Notes under the pieces: model-generated
The model's database searches: none
What the model was told of the DNA's origin: nothing
The model's input: only the letters and a program-made list of their open reading frames with translations
Source: Paracentrotus lividus
Taxonomy: Eukaryota > Echinodermata > Echinoidea > Camarodonta > Echinidae
Assembly: GCA_940671915.1 (NCBI GenBank)
Contig: CALNVZ010003426.1
Coordinates: forward strand, 38,173,658-38,237,657
Reading direction: 5' to 3'
DNA length: 64,000 nucleotides
Part shown: positions 47,455 through 59,439 of the stretch, one piece after another
Layout: every line of letters starts with the position of its first letter
Numbering within the stretch: the stretch's first letter is position 1
Program-made: the position numbers and the translations under genes

Positions 47455-49400
47455 TAGAGTGCATAATGTAATACTACAGGGCAACATCGGATATATTGGA
47501 GAAGGCGATATTTCAAAGATCCTATTAATGATGGATACAGAAGGATAGCAGAATTCAAAGAAAAAGGCAAAATTAAAGACATCCAACTTTATGGTGAGAC
47601 AATAGAATCATCTACAATTTAGCTCTATTTTATCTCTTTTATGATCTCTTCTAAACTTTTATCGTTCCTGTTTTGCATTGGATATGGATGTGCCAGAAAA
47701 AAATAGGTCTTCAAAGACCTGGGGTTAGAACAAGAAACTAAATTAATTTTCATGTATTATAATAGGTTCAACTTTAGTATGAATGGTTATCATCATGAAG
47801 CCTGGTAAACCAACACTCTCTTACAGGTTAGTTCCCACACCAATATGTTTGCAATTCAATAAAATGAGAATTAATTTCAACTGCCAATTTAAAAAAAGAA
47901 TAATCAAAATTGGTTGAAGAAATTTAAAGAAATACACTCATTTAATATTTGCAAAATTACTCTTCGCTTTAAAATCGGCAAACCTCATGACATATACAAT
48001 CGGCTCTCCAAATCATATTTTATGTGAAATACTACTTTTTACCTTTTTTTCTAAAAAACGTTTCCATATTTTTCTAAACCTTTAGACAACATGTCGATGA
48101 AAATGGTTTTCTACACAAACATACAGTTTTCAAGGGTTCATTTTTGAGAAATATAGAAGATTGGTGAAATTTCATGTCAGTATGTAAGTTTCTGTTGAAG
48201 ACTTTCATACAAGTAGAGCTGATTGAAAAACTGGGATATAGTCCATTGTACTCAGCTATGTGAATTGTTTTTCCTGTTTCTAGAGTTCGATGATTGACGT
48301 AACAACATCTGAAGATTGGGACCTGAGAGGACACAGAAGTGATGTTGACCACAGCTTTTGACCTTGAGACAGAGCAGTTGTTGACCATGAGAGAGGCAGT
48401 GCGAAAAAAACCAGTCAGGCCTTCTTCAGGGAAAGGCCTCTGGTGATGAAGAGGTATTATCTACCAAGATCTCCTTGAGCAAGAAGAAGGAGGGGAATGA
48501 TGAAGAATACATACCGGACCTCCTGAGGAGGAAGATGAGCCTATCTGTAAGTAACTTAAACAAGGTTGTCATAAAATATATTCACAGAAAAGTACAGTGT
48601 ATCAAGTTATACCAGACTAAGGATATCTAGGCTATGGATTTTCAAACAAGTTTTTCATCACCAAAAGCCATTGTCGTGAATGGAGCATTGTGCTGTTGAG
48701 ATGCCTTTTGCAATCATTTCCATGCCTCAATCATCTTAAACAGAGAGTTCAAAAATTTGTAGAATAAGGATAAATTTTTTTATTGCCTAAAAATACTTTC
48801 TTGCAATGATAACAATCAGTGTAAAATATAAAATAACCCTGCTTTATCATATGCTTTAGCAGGCAAGTAATACAGAATAAAGTTTATCCTACAGTACGGC
48901 ATTCTAGTAACTTAAATTACTATTTTTCTACCCATATCCACAAACTACAAGGTTTACATGTGTATGTAATCAGTCCAAAAACCTGGAATAATTCTCAAGT
49001 CATAACCTGTGCATAGTTAGTGCCCAGTCCATACTATGACCCAGATTCAGTGATACATGTTACCATCATTATTTGATAATGAAGTGTCACAAAAACATTT
49101 TATTTGGACCATTAAAAAACTGCATACTATTTAATAATATGTGATTTTTTTCTTTCCAGATGAAAACCCAAGAAAAGAAAGGTGACTGAAAAGCACAAAT
49201 GGACAGCACATGAGATTCCAAAGAAGTGGAAGAAGCTGTTTAAGTTCTTACAACAAACAAGATAAACCCCTGGAGAAAAGAAGCTGTCTCTGATGCTATG
49301 AAGGAAAGCAAGGAAGAAAGGATACCATATGGAAGCTAAAACTAAAAAACATTAAATCTAAAGTCAGCTGATAAGACTTCATGGAAAGAAGAAATAGAGC
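47455..49400 (+). pseudogene. three exon-like patches of an unnamed animal gene family, frame-broken
   Basis: Patch A (about 47455-47593) reads YYRATSDILEKA and then a KILLMMDTEG-like stretch once single-base slips are allowed, ending at a GT donor (47594). Patch B (about 48400-48546) contains DEEYIPD, then an acidic run, before GTAAGT (48547). Patch C (49160-49400, after TTCTTTCCAG) gives KVTEKHKWTAHE and, further on, IWKLKLKNIKSKV. The order 'YYR...LL...G', acidic linker, basic 'W.....E' and 'W..IK..V' recalls a widespread uncharacterised family in fish and invertebrate genomes; its function is not known to me. The splice phases of B and C agree (split Tyr codon). About one indel per 50-80 bp breaks the frames; this may be sequencing error rather than decay. 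Confidence 0.4.
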
Positions 49401-50200
49401 ATCTGAAACAAAAATTGTAAAATTGAAAAAATCCAACGCCTATTCATCCCATTGTTGAGCAGAAAACTAAAATTTTGTCTTTTTTGATACTGGAATTTGA
49501 AGCCTCCCAAATACAAATGTGTTAACCAATAACTGAATCTTTATCATTCTTGCAAAAAGTTGTTTTTTTTTTTTTGGGGGGGGATCAGCATCCTTTAAAA
49601 CAGAAACAACAACAAGTAGTGATTACTATTCGAGGAAGGGCATTTTGATGGCATGCAATGATTGTGATTCTCACATATTTAAAGCAAAAATGCCGAAACA
49701 TGGAAGGCATTAAAAATCACTCCTCTTGTAAGCATTTTAACTTGTATCCCTTCAATGAAAGTAGAAAGCCCTCTACTAGGAAACTGGAGTCCCAATATCA
49801 AATATTTTGCCATGACCATGATGCTGCGGAAGAAAAAACTGTTCATGGTCCACTTTAGGGCAGTTCACTGGTAATGTCATATTTGCTGGTATGAGTGCAT
49901 TATTAAAGCTTATGTCGAAGCCACTTTCAAATTTATCAAAAATTCACACAAATTGGATGGTTTGCAAGATGAAAGCATCCATTGGTTAAGTTGTCTTTCT
50001 TGTTTATTCACTACTGTTGTCAATTCAAATTAATTAGGGGTTTTTGCCAGGTTTTCCCCGAGACAGCAGTTCATTACAATTTTATTTACTTATTTTTTTT
50101 TGGAGGGGGAGCGTATTGAGTTATTTGATACGAATTGTGGCTTGCTCTGCCTATTTACATTTATTGTGGTAATTATACGCCCGCCAAATATTTGAAGAGG
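49401..50200. other. non-coding, no gene recognised
   Basis: A T/G homopolymer stretch lies at 49562-49584. Frames are short and without motifs. Confidence 0.4.
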
Positions 50201-50209
50201 TAATAGGAA

Positions 50210-51480
50210 TCGCGTGATGGCGGTCGTCGTCGGTTCGTTGCAAAATCTTGCGTCCGTGAACTCCTCCCTCCAGTTTTGAAAGTATTCAAATGAAAACTTG
50301 GGGTAGACAACGACATTGAGGTTAGATGTGCCAAGACACTTTTGTGATTGTCGGATTATTCGTTGCCATGCGTAACCATATTTTACCAAAACCTTTAGTG
50401 TTTGGAATAACTTCTTAAAGTAATTTGAGCGATGTAAGCGTCCAAATTTGGTACACATAATCACTATAGGTATATTACAATAAAAACGGCCAATGTAATA
50501 ATATGGGACCAAAGCGTGCTATGGTAACCACACATTTTCTGTCAAAATCTTGCGTCGCGAAACTTCTTCCCTCAGTTTAGGAAAGCTATTCAAATGAAAA
50601 TCTGGGTATATAATGACTGAAGGAAGGAAAAGGAAGGAAGGAAATGGAAAGGAAATCCACCTAAAGTCACCTTTAGAAAAAAAAAATCACCTATAGTATT
50701 GGTGATTTTCTCATGAACATTGAGGTATAGATGTTCAAGACACATTTTTTCGGATTGTCGGATTATTTGGTGCCTGGGGTAAAACCATATTTTTAACCCC
50801 AAAAACCTTTAGTTTTAAATAACTTCCACAGTATTTGAGCAATGAAGGTCAAATTTTGGCACATAATTATCTATAGGTATAGTTATAAAAAACCAATGTA
50901 TATAGTATGGAAACCAAAGCGTTGCCATTGTTAACCGCATAATTTTCTGTCAAAAATCTTGCGTCGCAAAACCTTACCTCTCTCAGTTAAGAAGCTAATT
51001 AATGAAACTTGGGGTATATATTTTACATGAGTAAAAGATATGCAAGATAGCAATTTTCGTGATTGTCAGATTATTCGTTGCCTATGTAAAACCATTATTT
51101 TTTACCCAAAATCTTTAGTATGGAATAACTTTCCACAGTATAATGAGCAATGAACGTCAAATTTTAGTACAAATAACACCTATAGTATATTTATGAAAAA
51201 CACAAGTAAATAGCATGGACAAAGTGTTGTCCATAGTAACTGCCATACATTGCATTTTCTGTCAAAATCTTGAATTTCCAACCACTCCCTCAGATTTTGA
51301 AGCAATTCAATTTAAGAATTGGTGTATATGATGACATGAGGAAAATATGTTGCAAAACACATTCTATGATGGTCCCATTATGCGATTCAATACAACAAAA
51401 TGTTGAAAGGGTAACTACTCAATTTGATTAATTTCATAAAAAATTGAAGCATTCAAGCAAGAAGGTCAAATTTGTGTATA
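50210..51480. repeat. tandem repeat, ~305-bp unit, about four diverged copies
   Basis: The landmark AATCTTGCGTC or its relict recurs at about 50243, 50546, 50952 and 51266; a second landmark, TTTGAGCRATG, recurs near 50424, 50837 and 51149. Spacing is about 305 bp except between copies 2 and 3, where about 100 bp (50622-50712, AAGGAAGG and a CACCTATAG motif) is inserted. The 140-codon minus-strand frame at 50090-50512 lies mostly inside it and is not taken as a gene. Confidence 0.8.
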
Positions 51481-53831
51481 CTATTTTATATTGTTCTCAT
51501 GGTATCGCATGGGAGGCAGGTATTAATCACCTTCAGTGATATCTCTTAGTTTTTTTTTTTTGTTTTTTTGTTCTGGGAATACCCAGTTTCACCGTAGCAG
51601 ACACCAAATACCTCTTTCTAACATTTTGTTTTTATATCAATATGAAAGAGGTGTATTTTTTAAATTATATGTAGCATTTGCCTCCCACATGGAAAAAAAG
51701 CTAATGAGCTAGCTAGGGTCACATTTGCGATACCCATCTATAGTACTGGGCTAGTACTATAACATAGTCCACCATCTTCTGGTTTATTTGCAAAATGGGA
51801 TAACTGGATGGTTGGCCTGTAAATTGGGGCTAGTTTCACTGAGAAATGTATTCTGGGCTAAGCCAAAGTCGATTTCCAACTGCTTGCGGCGAGCGGCCCT
51901 CAGCGTCTGCTGTGTGTAGCCGCTCTCGGCAGGAAATTATTAATTTCCACATTCCCAATTGGGTAAGAAAAGTTCAGCGTTAGGCAATAGTCCTGTGGTT
52001 TAAGAAAACTGTGTTAAGCAAAAGTGTAATGGTAGATCTTGTTATGATGATTGATTTCATCAACCTGTGAGTCTATTCTTTCTTTTTTCAAATTAATGGG
52101 TATATTTAAGACATTCTCCATGGAGAATTTGAAAGATTTTTTCCATAAATGTCCAGCTGTCTTATCACAATGAGGAGTCCACATAAAAAATCAGCAAACT
52201 TTTGAGCAAAATAGAATTTTTAAAAAAGAGCTGGATTCTGAAGTTTCACAATTTTTTTTATGATATTCTTGTAACTGAATGTGCAAAAAGAGGAGTTATT
52301 ACCAAAATGACAATGGCTTTCTGGGTCCAGAGAGGGTTAAAATATTTTTGGAAGGGGTGCATATGAGCAGCCATCCCACCCAGCTGACATGAACACTTGA
52401 AATTTATAGAAAAAAAAAAGAATTTGATGAAACTTCAAAAGCACAATTTGATTCATACTTTTTTTTAAACCTCAGCAGAGGAACTAAATAAGCAAATTGG
52501 GTGAGCATTTAGAGATTCATTGTTATAATTGATGAATACATGAAACCCAATTATCTTAAAGTTAACTCAACACAAAGGCAATTTTATAGCCAGTTTTCCA
52601 AATTAACGAAAGGTGACCCTGAATTCATTAATCTTTTTCTTTAGTTTCATTGTCACCTTATTCTATGGTTTCGTTATTACAGGTCTCAACTCCGCTATAC
52701 CTCTTGGGTTTGGACTCCATATAGCCTGCATTATACAGTGAGGGAACCTTAAAAATCATTTGACAGAATGATATGAAAAAATTTTGGTTGGAGCCAAACT
52801 TCATAAATGGTCAAAGATGACCAATTTGGTTGCAGATCTGACCCTTTCTGTACAAAACTAACCACTATTTCAAGTCATATTTGATCCCCAACTGCCTTAT
52901 TTTTCTTGTCTTCTACACTGAATTTGAAAGAGTGTATAATCTAATAATTCTATAAATTATCCTTTCTGAGTGACTTTTCACAATCTGTTATACGTGTAGT
53001 TTAACATTTTTAATTCATTTATTATTTTTTTATGTTTAACATTTTTCAAATTAAAAAAAGACACAAATGTCAAAGTGTCCGTATTTAAATTTGTTCTTTC
53101 ACTGGATATTTCCGGGAGTGTGTCTTGCTTGTATGTGTTAATTGATGTATGTCAAATTAGAATTCTGAGTTCTTATTAAACCCACCTCTCACTTGTGCGA
53201 TTTGTCGCATGATTGCTTTGAATTGTGATGCGACATAATCAAAGCTCGATAATTTTTAACTTGTGCAAAAACTCTGTGATGCAAGAAAAATCGCCAGCTG
53301 TGGTATCGCAAGATATCCTCACATTGCACAATGTCATGCAATCACTGCAATGCATTGAATATCGCAAATTGTGAGGTGGGCTTTAAAGCAGAAATGTACA
53401 GAAGGCACACAACTAAATGTAAGTTAAATGTTTTATTATCTCACCATCAGCTTCATATTGCAAATGTTTGTGGTGCATCCTGGATTCTACTTCATTATTA
53501 CAATATAATTATGGTCTCATCTGGCAACAAATAATATTTTTCTGACCTGAAATTTGACCACAACTATTGGTCTTCTACCCCTACCCTGTTACCCCCCCCC
53601 TTCAGTACCGAAACCTTACCATTTACAGTGCTATAATCCGCACAATAAAATGTAAATACCACACACCCAATTATACCATTAAAAGAGGTGTAATTTGATA
53701 TCCCTATACTAGCTTCATGGTTCAAGTTTTTTTTTGTCTTCACAATAAAAAAAAAAAAGTTTTTTTGTCTTTATCAATATATTCACAATATTCGATGGTT
53801 ACATGTTACGTATCGGACAACTAATAAAAAA
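51481..53831. other. non-coding, no gene recognised
   Basis: No domain, RNA gene or transposon end was recognised. Confidence 0.4.
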
Positions 53832-54355
53832 AATGGTGTCTGTAATGACCCACTTATGTGTCACACTCTCACCCATTCTGTTATATTTTCTACTTACACA
53901 AAAAAGGGGCGTACCCACAACTCGAATTTGTACTGCCCCACTGTAATGCCCACAATGCACAACACAAAACACCCTTAATGTAGCTCTGGAAAGTCTTTTA
54001 ACACCCCATAATGGTGTCTGTAATGACCCCACTGCTGTCACCCACACTCACCCCATTCTGTATATTTCTTCTTACACAAAAAGGGTACCACAACGTCGAT
54101 TTGTACTTAACTGCTAATCCCACCAATGCCATACACAAAACAACCCCTTAATGTAGCTCTGGTGTAATCTTTTAACATGCTCCCCATAATGGTGTCTGTT
54201 AATGACCCACTGTGTCACACACTGACCCCTTCGTATATTTTCTTACTTACACAAAAGGGTAATCCCCCCCCCAAAAACCCACAACGTCGATTTGTACTTA
54301 CACTGCTAATCCCACAATGCACATACACAAAACACCCCTTAATGTAGCTCTGGTG
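53832..54355. repeat. tandem repeat, ~178-bp unit, three copies
   Basis: AATGGTGTCTGTAATGACCC recurs at 53832, 54010 and 54188 with small indels. Each unit also carries CTTACACAAAA, ACAAAACA and AATGTAGCTCTGG. Copies differ largely by single-base indels. Confidence 0.9.
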
Positions 54356-55359
54356 CGTATGGGTGCGTTTGTGTGTGTCTTTTCCTGGGCTGATGAGTTA
54401 CAAATTCTTTCACATTCTTATAGGCCTACTCATCAGTCATTTTGGTTCAAATGCCATTTTGCAGTCTTGTTGATAGTCTGTTGCTCCGTCATGCCATGCA
54501 AAAAAATCAACTTGAAAAGAGTACCAACACAATTATGATTAAGCGTATATAACTCTACCAAATCATGAAACATAGGATTAAATGTTCATATTTCAACAAG
54601 ACCGTTTCAAAATACTAATTTTTGTCTGAATCACTCAGCATACACCAATGTATTTTGATTCCACTCGATCGAACAAAATAGCATCATGATGGTGCTTTTC
54701 AACTAAATCAAACAAAGAACGCTGTATATGTTATGTACACAGCTAACATCAAGAGTGAATGACACATGAATAGGCCCCTATCATCAATGTCACTGATACC
54801 ATAAGAAATACCATCATCATAATTATTATATCTCTCTTTACACCTGCAACAAGTGTAATTCATAACCAGTGAACCAGTGCATCTCAATTTTTTTTAGATG
54901 AATTATACACGCCCAATTTCAGTCAAACACCATCTTATTTGTTTAATAAGGAGTCTATTGAGATGACGAGGTGCGTTTATTTTTGTCCGGCGAGGTCCGG
55001 CTCGAGAATTTTTTTGGGAAAAACCCTTGTATTGTATTCACGGGGGTGTAATTCGCGTTCAAATAGAGTTATTGTTCAGTGTGACCTTGGGAAATTGAAG
55101 TAAAAATTAAGTAAACAGATAGATGGCGGTCCAATGATCTGATGGATTTCGAGTCAGCATTCTTCGGATGCTGAGTTATGTTATTTTGCTATATTCATAT
55201 AAATGTGATAAAGATCAGATGAAGATTAGAAATATCACAATTTGGCTCGATGTTTTTGTTTTTGTTTTTTTTCTCGAACCTGGCCGAGGTCCAAAGCAAA
55301 GGGGCGTAGTGGCGGGGGATGCATCCCTAACTCAAAAGGTGGTGTGCACGTGAGTATAT
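54356..55359. other. non-coding with dispersed repeat
   Basis: Positions about 55078-55300 match about 31517-31720 at their ends (GTGTGACCTTGG, GGCCGAGGTC.AAAGCAA). No gene is seen. Confidence 0.45.
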
Positions 55360-55494
55360 CAGGGGCCGCGGAGCGTTTTTGAAAGTGGAGGGACTGAGCA
55401 GAAAGTACGTGGGGGGCTGAACAGGCTAAAAATCACAAATGTATGGTCATTTTTGCATTTTTGTACACGTTGGCTGAAAAAGTGGGGGCTGCAG

Positions 55495-55526
<32 letters not shown>

Positions 55527-55540
55527 CTCCGCGGCCCCTG
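55360..55540. mobile_element. 181-bp CAG...CTG-family MITE with a poly-C core
   Basis: The left end CAGGGGCCGCGGAGC pairs with the right end GGCTCCGCGGCCCCTG. TATAT flanks both sides. It contains a C run of about 29 (55496-55524), whose true length is uncertain. Confidence 0.85.
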
Positions 55541-55810
55541 TATATAGTACTCATCCCCAATGGATTCAGGGATTATTTTTTTTATTATTTTTTTTTTTAA
55601 AGTTTAGTTTAAGGTAATTACCATTCGAATTCTTTCTTTCGTTTTTCTTCCCGTCTGTGTTTTTTCTCGCCCCTTCCCCTTTATCACTGTGGTAAAAAGT
55701 TTCGTATTTTATGCCCATTCCGTATAGATTTAGCAAGAATTTGCCTTTCACAAGCCATGTTGTTGCTTTGTCGGGAAATTGTCCATAAATTTCAAATCAT
55801 GTAGCTATCA

Positions 55811-55930
55811 GGGGCCGAGGAGCAGAGGGGCCGGGGACGAGAAATCGCTTTCTATATTATTTCCTAAGTCAACGGTAATGAAATAGGGGACATCCCGAAA
55901 CCGCGGGACCTATAGTCCGCGGGGCTGATA
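55811..55930. mobile_element. possible degraded relative of the 55.36 kb MITE
   Basis: It starts CAGGGGCCGAGGAGCAG and may end at GTCCGCGGGGCTGATAG, whose reverse complement opens CTATCAGCCCCGCGGAC. The pairing is imperfect and no duplication was found. Confidence 0.3.
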
Positions 55931-56081
55931 GAGATGCTACAAGGCATACAATTTTAAGCTCTTTTGGCGTTTCAATTTATTATCCTCATGCCTTTAATGT
56001 GAAATTTGTCCATCAAGTAATGTGAAACAAAACCAATGTAAATGTTTTGGTGGTCAGGATCCTCACGATGTATTATGGTTA

Positions 56082-56248
56082 CAGTGGCGGATTCAGGCGG
56101 GGGTGCAGGGAGCGCGCGCTCCCTCTTTAATTTGAAAACCACTCCTTGACTACACATGTTAAAATGGGAGATTTTTCGACTGCGTCCCCTATTTTTACAA
56201 ATTTTCGGGATGCGCCCCCCGTATTTCTAAATCCTGGATCCGCCACTG
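56082..56248. mobile_element. 167-bp CAG...CTG-family MITE, 6-bp target duplication
   Basis: The left end CAGTGGCGGATTCAGG pairs with the right end CCTGGATCCGCCACTG. TGGTTA flanks both sides (56076-56081 and 56249-56254). GGAGCGCGCGCTCC forms a short internal palindrome. Confidence 0.88.
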
Positions 56249-56469
56249 TGGTTAGGAGGGGGAAAAAAGTAGCCAAACGTGAAGCGCGAGCGGAGATTTA
56301 ATGTATTCGAATGATCTAAAAACTGGACATTTTTTAAATTAATTTTTTTAAATATATTTTATTGAATAAGTGAAATCAAAATATTAATATCTACTTATTC
56401 ATTTTCAAAAGATTACAACAATTAAACCCCCAAACAGATACAAATTATGAAAAAGAATTAAAATATTTT

Positions 56470-56615
<146 letters not shown>

Positions 56616-56689
56616 ACCAGAATGATGGAAGTTTAAAATGTTGCTCCATGAAAATAGAGTCCATACTTTAAAAAACATTTTGTTGCTCC

Positions 56690-56805
56690 CTTAGTTGCAG
56701 GTCGATTCGGCTCCCCTCCCTAAGTTTAGGACGAGCTTAGTGCCCCTCAGTTTAAGATCAATGTGGCGCCCCATAATAGTTTCAGGTCAGATTGACGCCC
56801 CCTTA
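56690..56805. repeat. 26-bp minisatellite, first segment (~4 units)
   Basis: Units such as GTTTAAGATCAATGTGGCGC and TTTCAGGTCAGATTGACGCC belong to the array that resumes at 58359. The segment ends exactly where the 1.55 kb element begins. Confidence 0.75.
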
Positions 56806-57004
56806 TACCCTTTTCAGACTGTTATTTCTTAACCCCGTACTATCCTTAACCCCATACTATCCTTAACCCCGTACTATCTTTTTCTGCTTTCAGACTGTGT
56901 TTCTTAACCCCATACTATTTGCTTAGCCGGGGTTAAGAAATTCAATGCTTTTCACACTGGGTATTCCTTAACCCCATACTATTTGCTGGATCATGAATAT
57001 CAAT

Positions 57005-58018
57005 GATTTCACTCTCTTTTTTTATGTTCTTCATTGTTTTTATCTCTTTCCTTATGTTTTCTATCTTTCTTTTTGTTATTCATTGTTTTTCTCTTTTTCC
57101 TTATGTTCAGTTCAGTTCAGTTCAGTTCAGTTCAGTTTATTTACATATTCCAATCAAATTGTTATCCCTTGTTTTTTTCCTTATGTTATTCATTGTTTTT
57201 CTCTTTTTCCTTATGTTATTCCTTCTTTTTTTTCTTTTTTTTTCCTCATGTTATCCTTGTTTTTTTTCTTTTTTCCTTATGTATTCCTTTTTTCTCTCTT
57301 TTTCCTTATGTTTATTCATTATTTTATTTCTATTCCTTATGTTATCATTGTTTTCTCTTTTTCCTTTATGTTATTCATTGTTTTTCTCTCTTTCCTATTA
57401 TATGTTTTACATTGTTTTTCTCTTTTTCTTATGTTATTCATTGTTTTCAATTCATTGCTTTCCTCTTTTCCCTTATGTTATTCTTGTTTTTCTTTTTTGC
57501 TTATGTTATTCATTGTTTTATCTTTTTCTTTAGTTTATTCATTGTTTTTCTCTTTTCTTATGTTATTCATTGTTTTTCTCTTTTCTTATGTTATTTATTG
57601 TTTGTCTCTTTTTCCTTATTAAGTTATTCATTGTTTTATTCTTTTTCTTTATGTTTATTGTTTTTCTCTTTCCTTATGTTATTCTATTTTTCCAGTTTTC
57701 ATTATGTTATTCATTGTTTTTCTCTTTTCCTTATGTTATCATTGTTTTTCTCTTTTTCCTTATTAAGTTATTCATTGTTTTATTCTTTTTCTGTATTTAT
57801 CTTGTTTTTCTCTTTTTCCTTATGTTATTCATTGTTTTTTCCATTTTTCCTTATGTTATTCATTGTTTTCTCTTTTTCCTTATGTTATTCATTGTTTCTC
57901 TTTTCTTATTAAGTTATTCATTGTTTATTCTTTTTCTTTATGTTATTCATTGTTTTTCTCTTTTTCCTTATGTTATTCATTGTTTTCTCTTTTCCTTATG
58001 TTATCATTGTTTTCTCTA
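57005..58018. repeat. 30-bp pyrimidine-rich tandem array, ~34 copies
   Basis: The unit contains TTATGTTATTCATTG then TTTTTCTCTTTTTCC, with copies varying by small indels. Two units carry TTAAG in place of TG. The long Phe/Leu/Ser frames here (57003-57533, 57034-57912 and others) are translations of the array in each phase and are not genes. Confidence 0.95.
57107..57137. repeat. (TTCAG)6 pentamer run
   Basis: Six tandem TTCAG units sit inside the 30-bp array. Confidence 0.95.
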
Positions 58019-58358
58019 TATTGTGTTATCAATTTACGAATAATTATGCATATTCATGACCACATTTTCATTGATTGGCTAATGCTTAGCCCGCTTTCCT
58101 TAGCACGGTTTGGTTTCAGACTGCAACTCTTAGCACCGCAATTGCCCGGCTAACTCCGCATTACCCGGCTAACCCTGCTTTTTAGCAGGGCACGATAGTA
58201 CCGTACTATTTACCGTGCTATAGCCTACTTTGGTAAAACGCAGTCTGAAACCGAAGCGTGCTAAGCTTAACCCCAGGAAAATAGGTGGTACTAAGGCCCC
58301 CCCTTAGCCCTACCTATTTCCTGGGGTTAAGGATTTTAACTGCAGTCTGAAAAGCATA

Positions 58359-58890
58359 TTAGTTTCAGGTCAATTTGGTGCCCATTGGTTTAAGATCAAC
58401 TTGGCGCCCCTAAGTTTAATGTCGATCTGGTGAACAACTAAATTTAAGATCGAATTGGTGGCCCCTTAGTTTCAGCTCAATTTGGTGTCCCCTAAATTTT
58501 AGATTGAATTGGCGCCCATTTGTTTTAGATAAATTTAGCGACCCTGGGTTTAAGATCAGTTTGGCGCTCCTATGTTTAAAATATTTTTGGCGCCCCTTAG
58601 TTTCAGGTCAATTTAGCACCCCTAAGTTTAAGGTCGAATTAGTGCCCATATGATTTAGGTCAATTTGGCGCCCATGTGTTTCAGGTAAATTTGGTGTCCC
58701 TTTAGTTTACGGTCGATACGGTGCCACTAAATTTTAGAATGAATTGGCGCCTTTTCTTTTAGGTAAATTTAGAGCCCCTGGGTTTAGGATCAATTTGGCG
58801 CCACTATGTTTCAGATCAATTTTGCGCCCCTTCATTAGATTTAGGTCAGTTTAGCGCCCCCTGAGTTTGAGATCAATTTGGTACCTCCTA
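58359..58890. repeat. 26-bp minisatellite, main segment (~20 units)
   Basis: Repeated pattern TTTCAGGTCAATTTGGCGCC, alternating with TTTAAGATCGAATTGGCGCC. The unit is 26 bp by counting between GCGCC landmarks. Heavy substitution suggests an old array. Confidence 0.85.
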
Positions 58891-59439
58891 CTGAAGCCTA
58901 CGCCAATCCTTTCTACACAAGGTCACAAAGGCCTGATTACTGACAATGAGCAAGAGATATTCATTCATTCATTAAAAAAAATATGTAACTTTGAACAGCT
59001 GATCGATAAAAATGTGTACATATGATTCACAATTTAACACTGGTTACAGGAAGGGCAATCATTAAGCTTCGTATGCTGAAACTGGGAAGAACAACTTGGC
59101 ACTATATTAGACGCGCACGGTTTGACCAAATTTCTAGCGTTTGACTATCAATAGAGTCAGTTTCGGCATGAAAGGCGCTATATCGATTTATTTTCAAAAT
59201 GAGCCGGTGAGCAGGTAGTTTCTTGGCTAAAATAGATAAAAGGAACAATTGTCCTTCCGTTCCACATGACCACACACCGAGTGAATTTAATTATGATTTT
59301 ATTCAATTTTATCAAACTTCAAAATTAACACTAAATCTCTATGAGATCATAATTACGGGTGTGGGCCCACAAGCCTGGCGCAAATAATCTTTGAGATTGA
59401 CAAGCGCCATCTATGGAGAACCAACCGAACAACCCTTTG
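58891..59439. mobile_element. second interruption of the 26-bp minisatellite, dispersed-repeat insert
   Basis: This ~550-bp block breaks the array. Its right end (59373-59437) matches the reverse complement of 15893-15957, so it is a dispersed element. Terminal repeats and target duplication were not resolved. Confidence 0.45.

Larger units (their letters stand above)
56806..58358. mobile_element. 1.55 kb DNA transposon inserted in the 26-bp minisatellite, TTA duplication
   Basis: The left end is TACCCTTTTCAGACTG and the right end CAGTCTGAAAAGCATA is its near reverse complement. TTA flanks both sides (56803-56805 and 58359-58361), as in PIF/Harbinger insertion. Removing the element rejoins a normal minisatellite unit (CCCCTTA|GTTTCAGG). 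The interior holds CTTAACCCC words, a 1 kb 30-bp array and a second inverted pair (TTAGCACG..TTTCAGACTGC at ~58100-58122 against ~58236-58262). A hairpin (CTTAACCCCAGGAAA arms, 58266-58327) lies near the right end. No transposase is present. Confidence 0.8.

Noticed and set aside
50090..50512. 140-codon minus-strand frame with mixed composition
   Set aside because: It lies mostly in one copy of the 305-bp tandem repeat, and the other copies do not keep the frame.
57003..58153. Several long Phe/Leu/Ser-rich open frames that look like membrane proteins
   Set aside because: They are the three phases of a 30-bp pyrimidine repeat; the length reflects a lack of stop codons in the unit.
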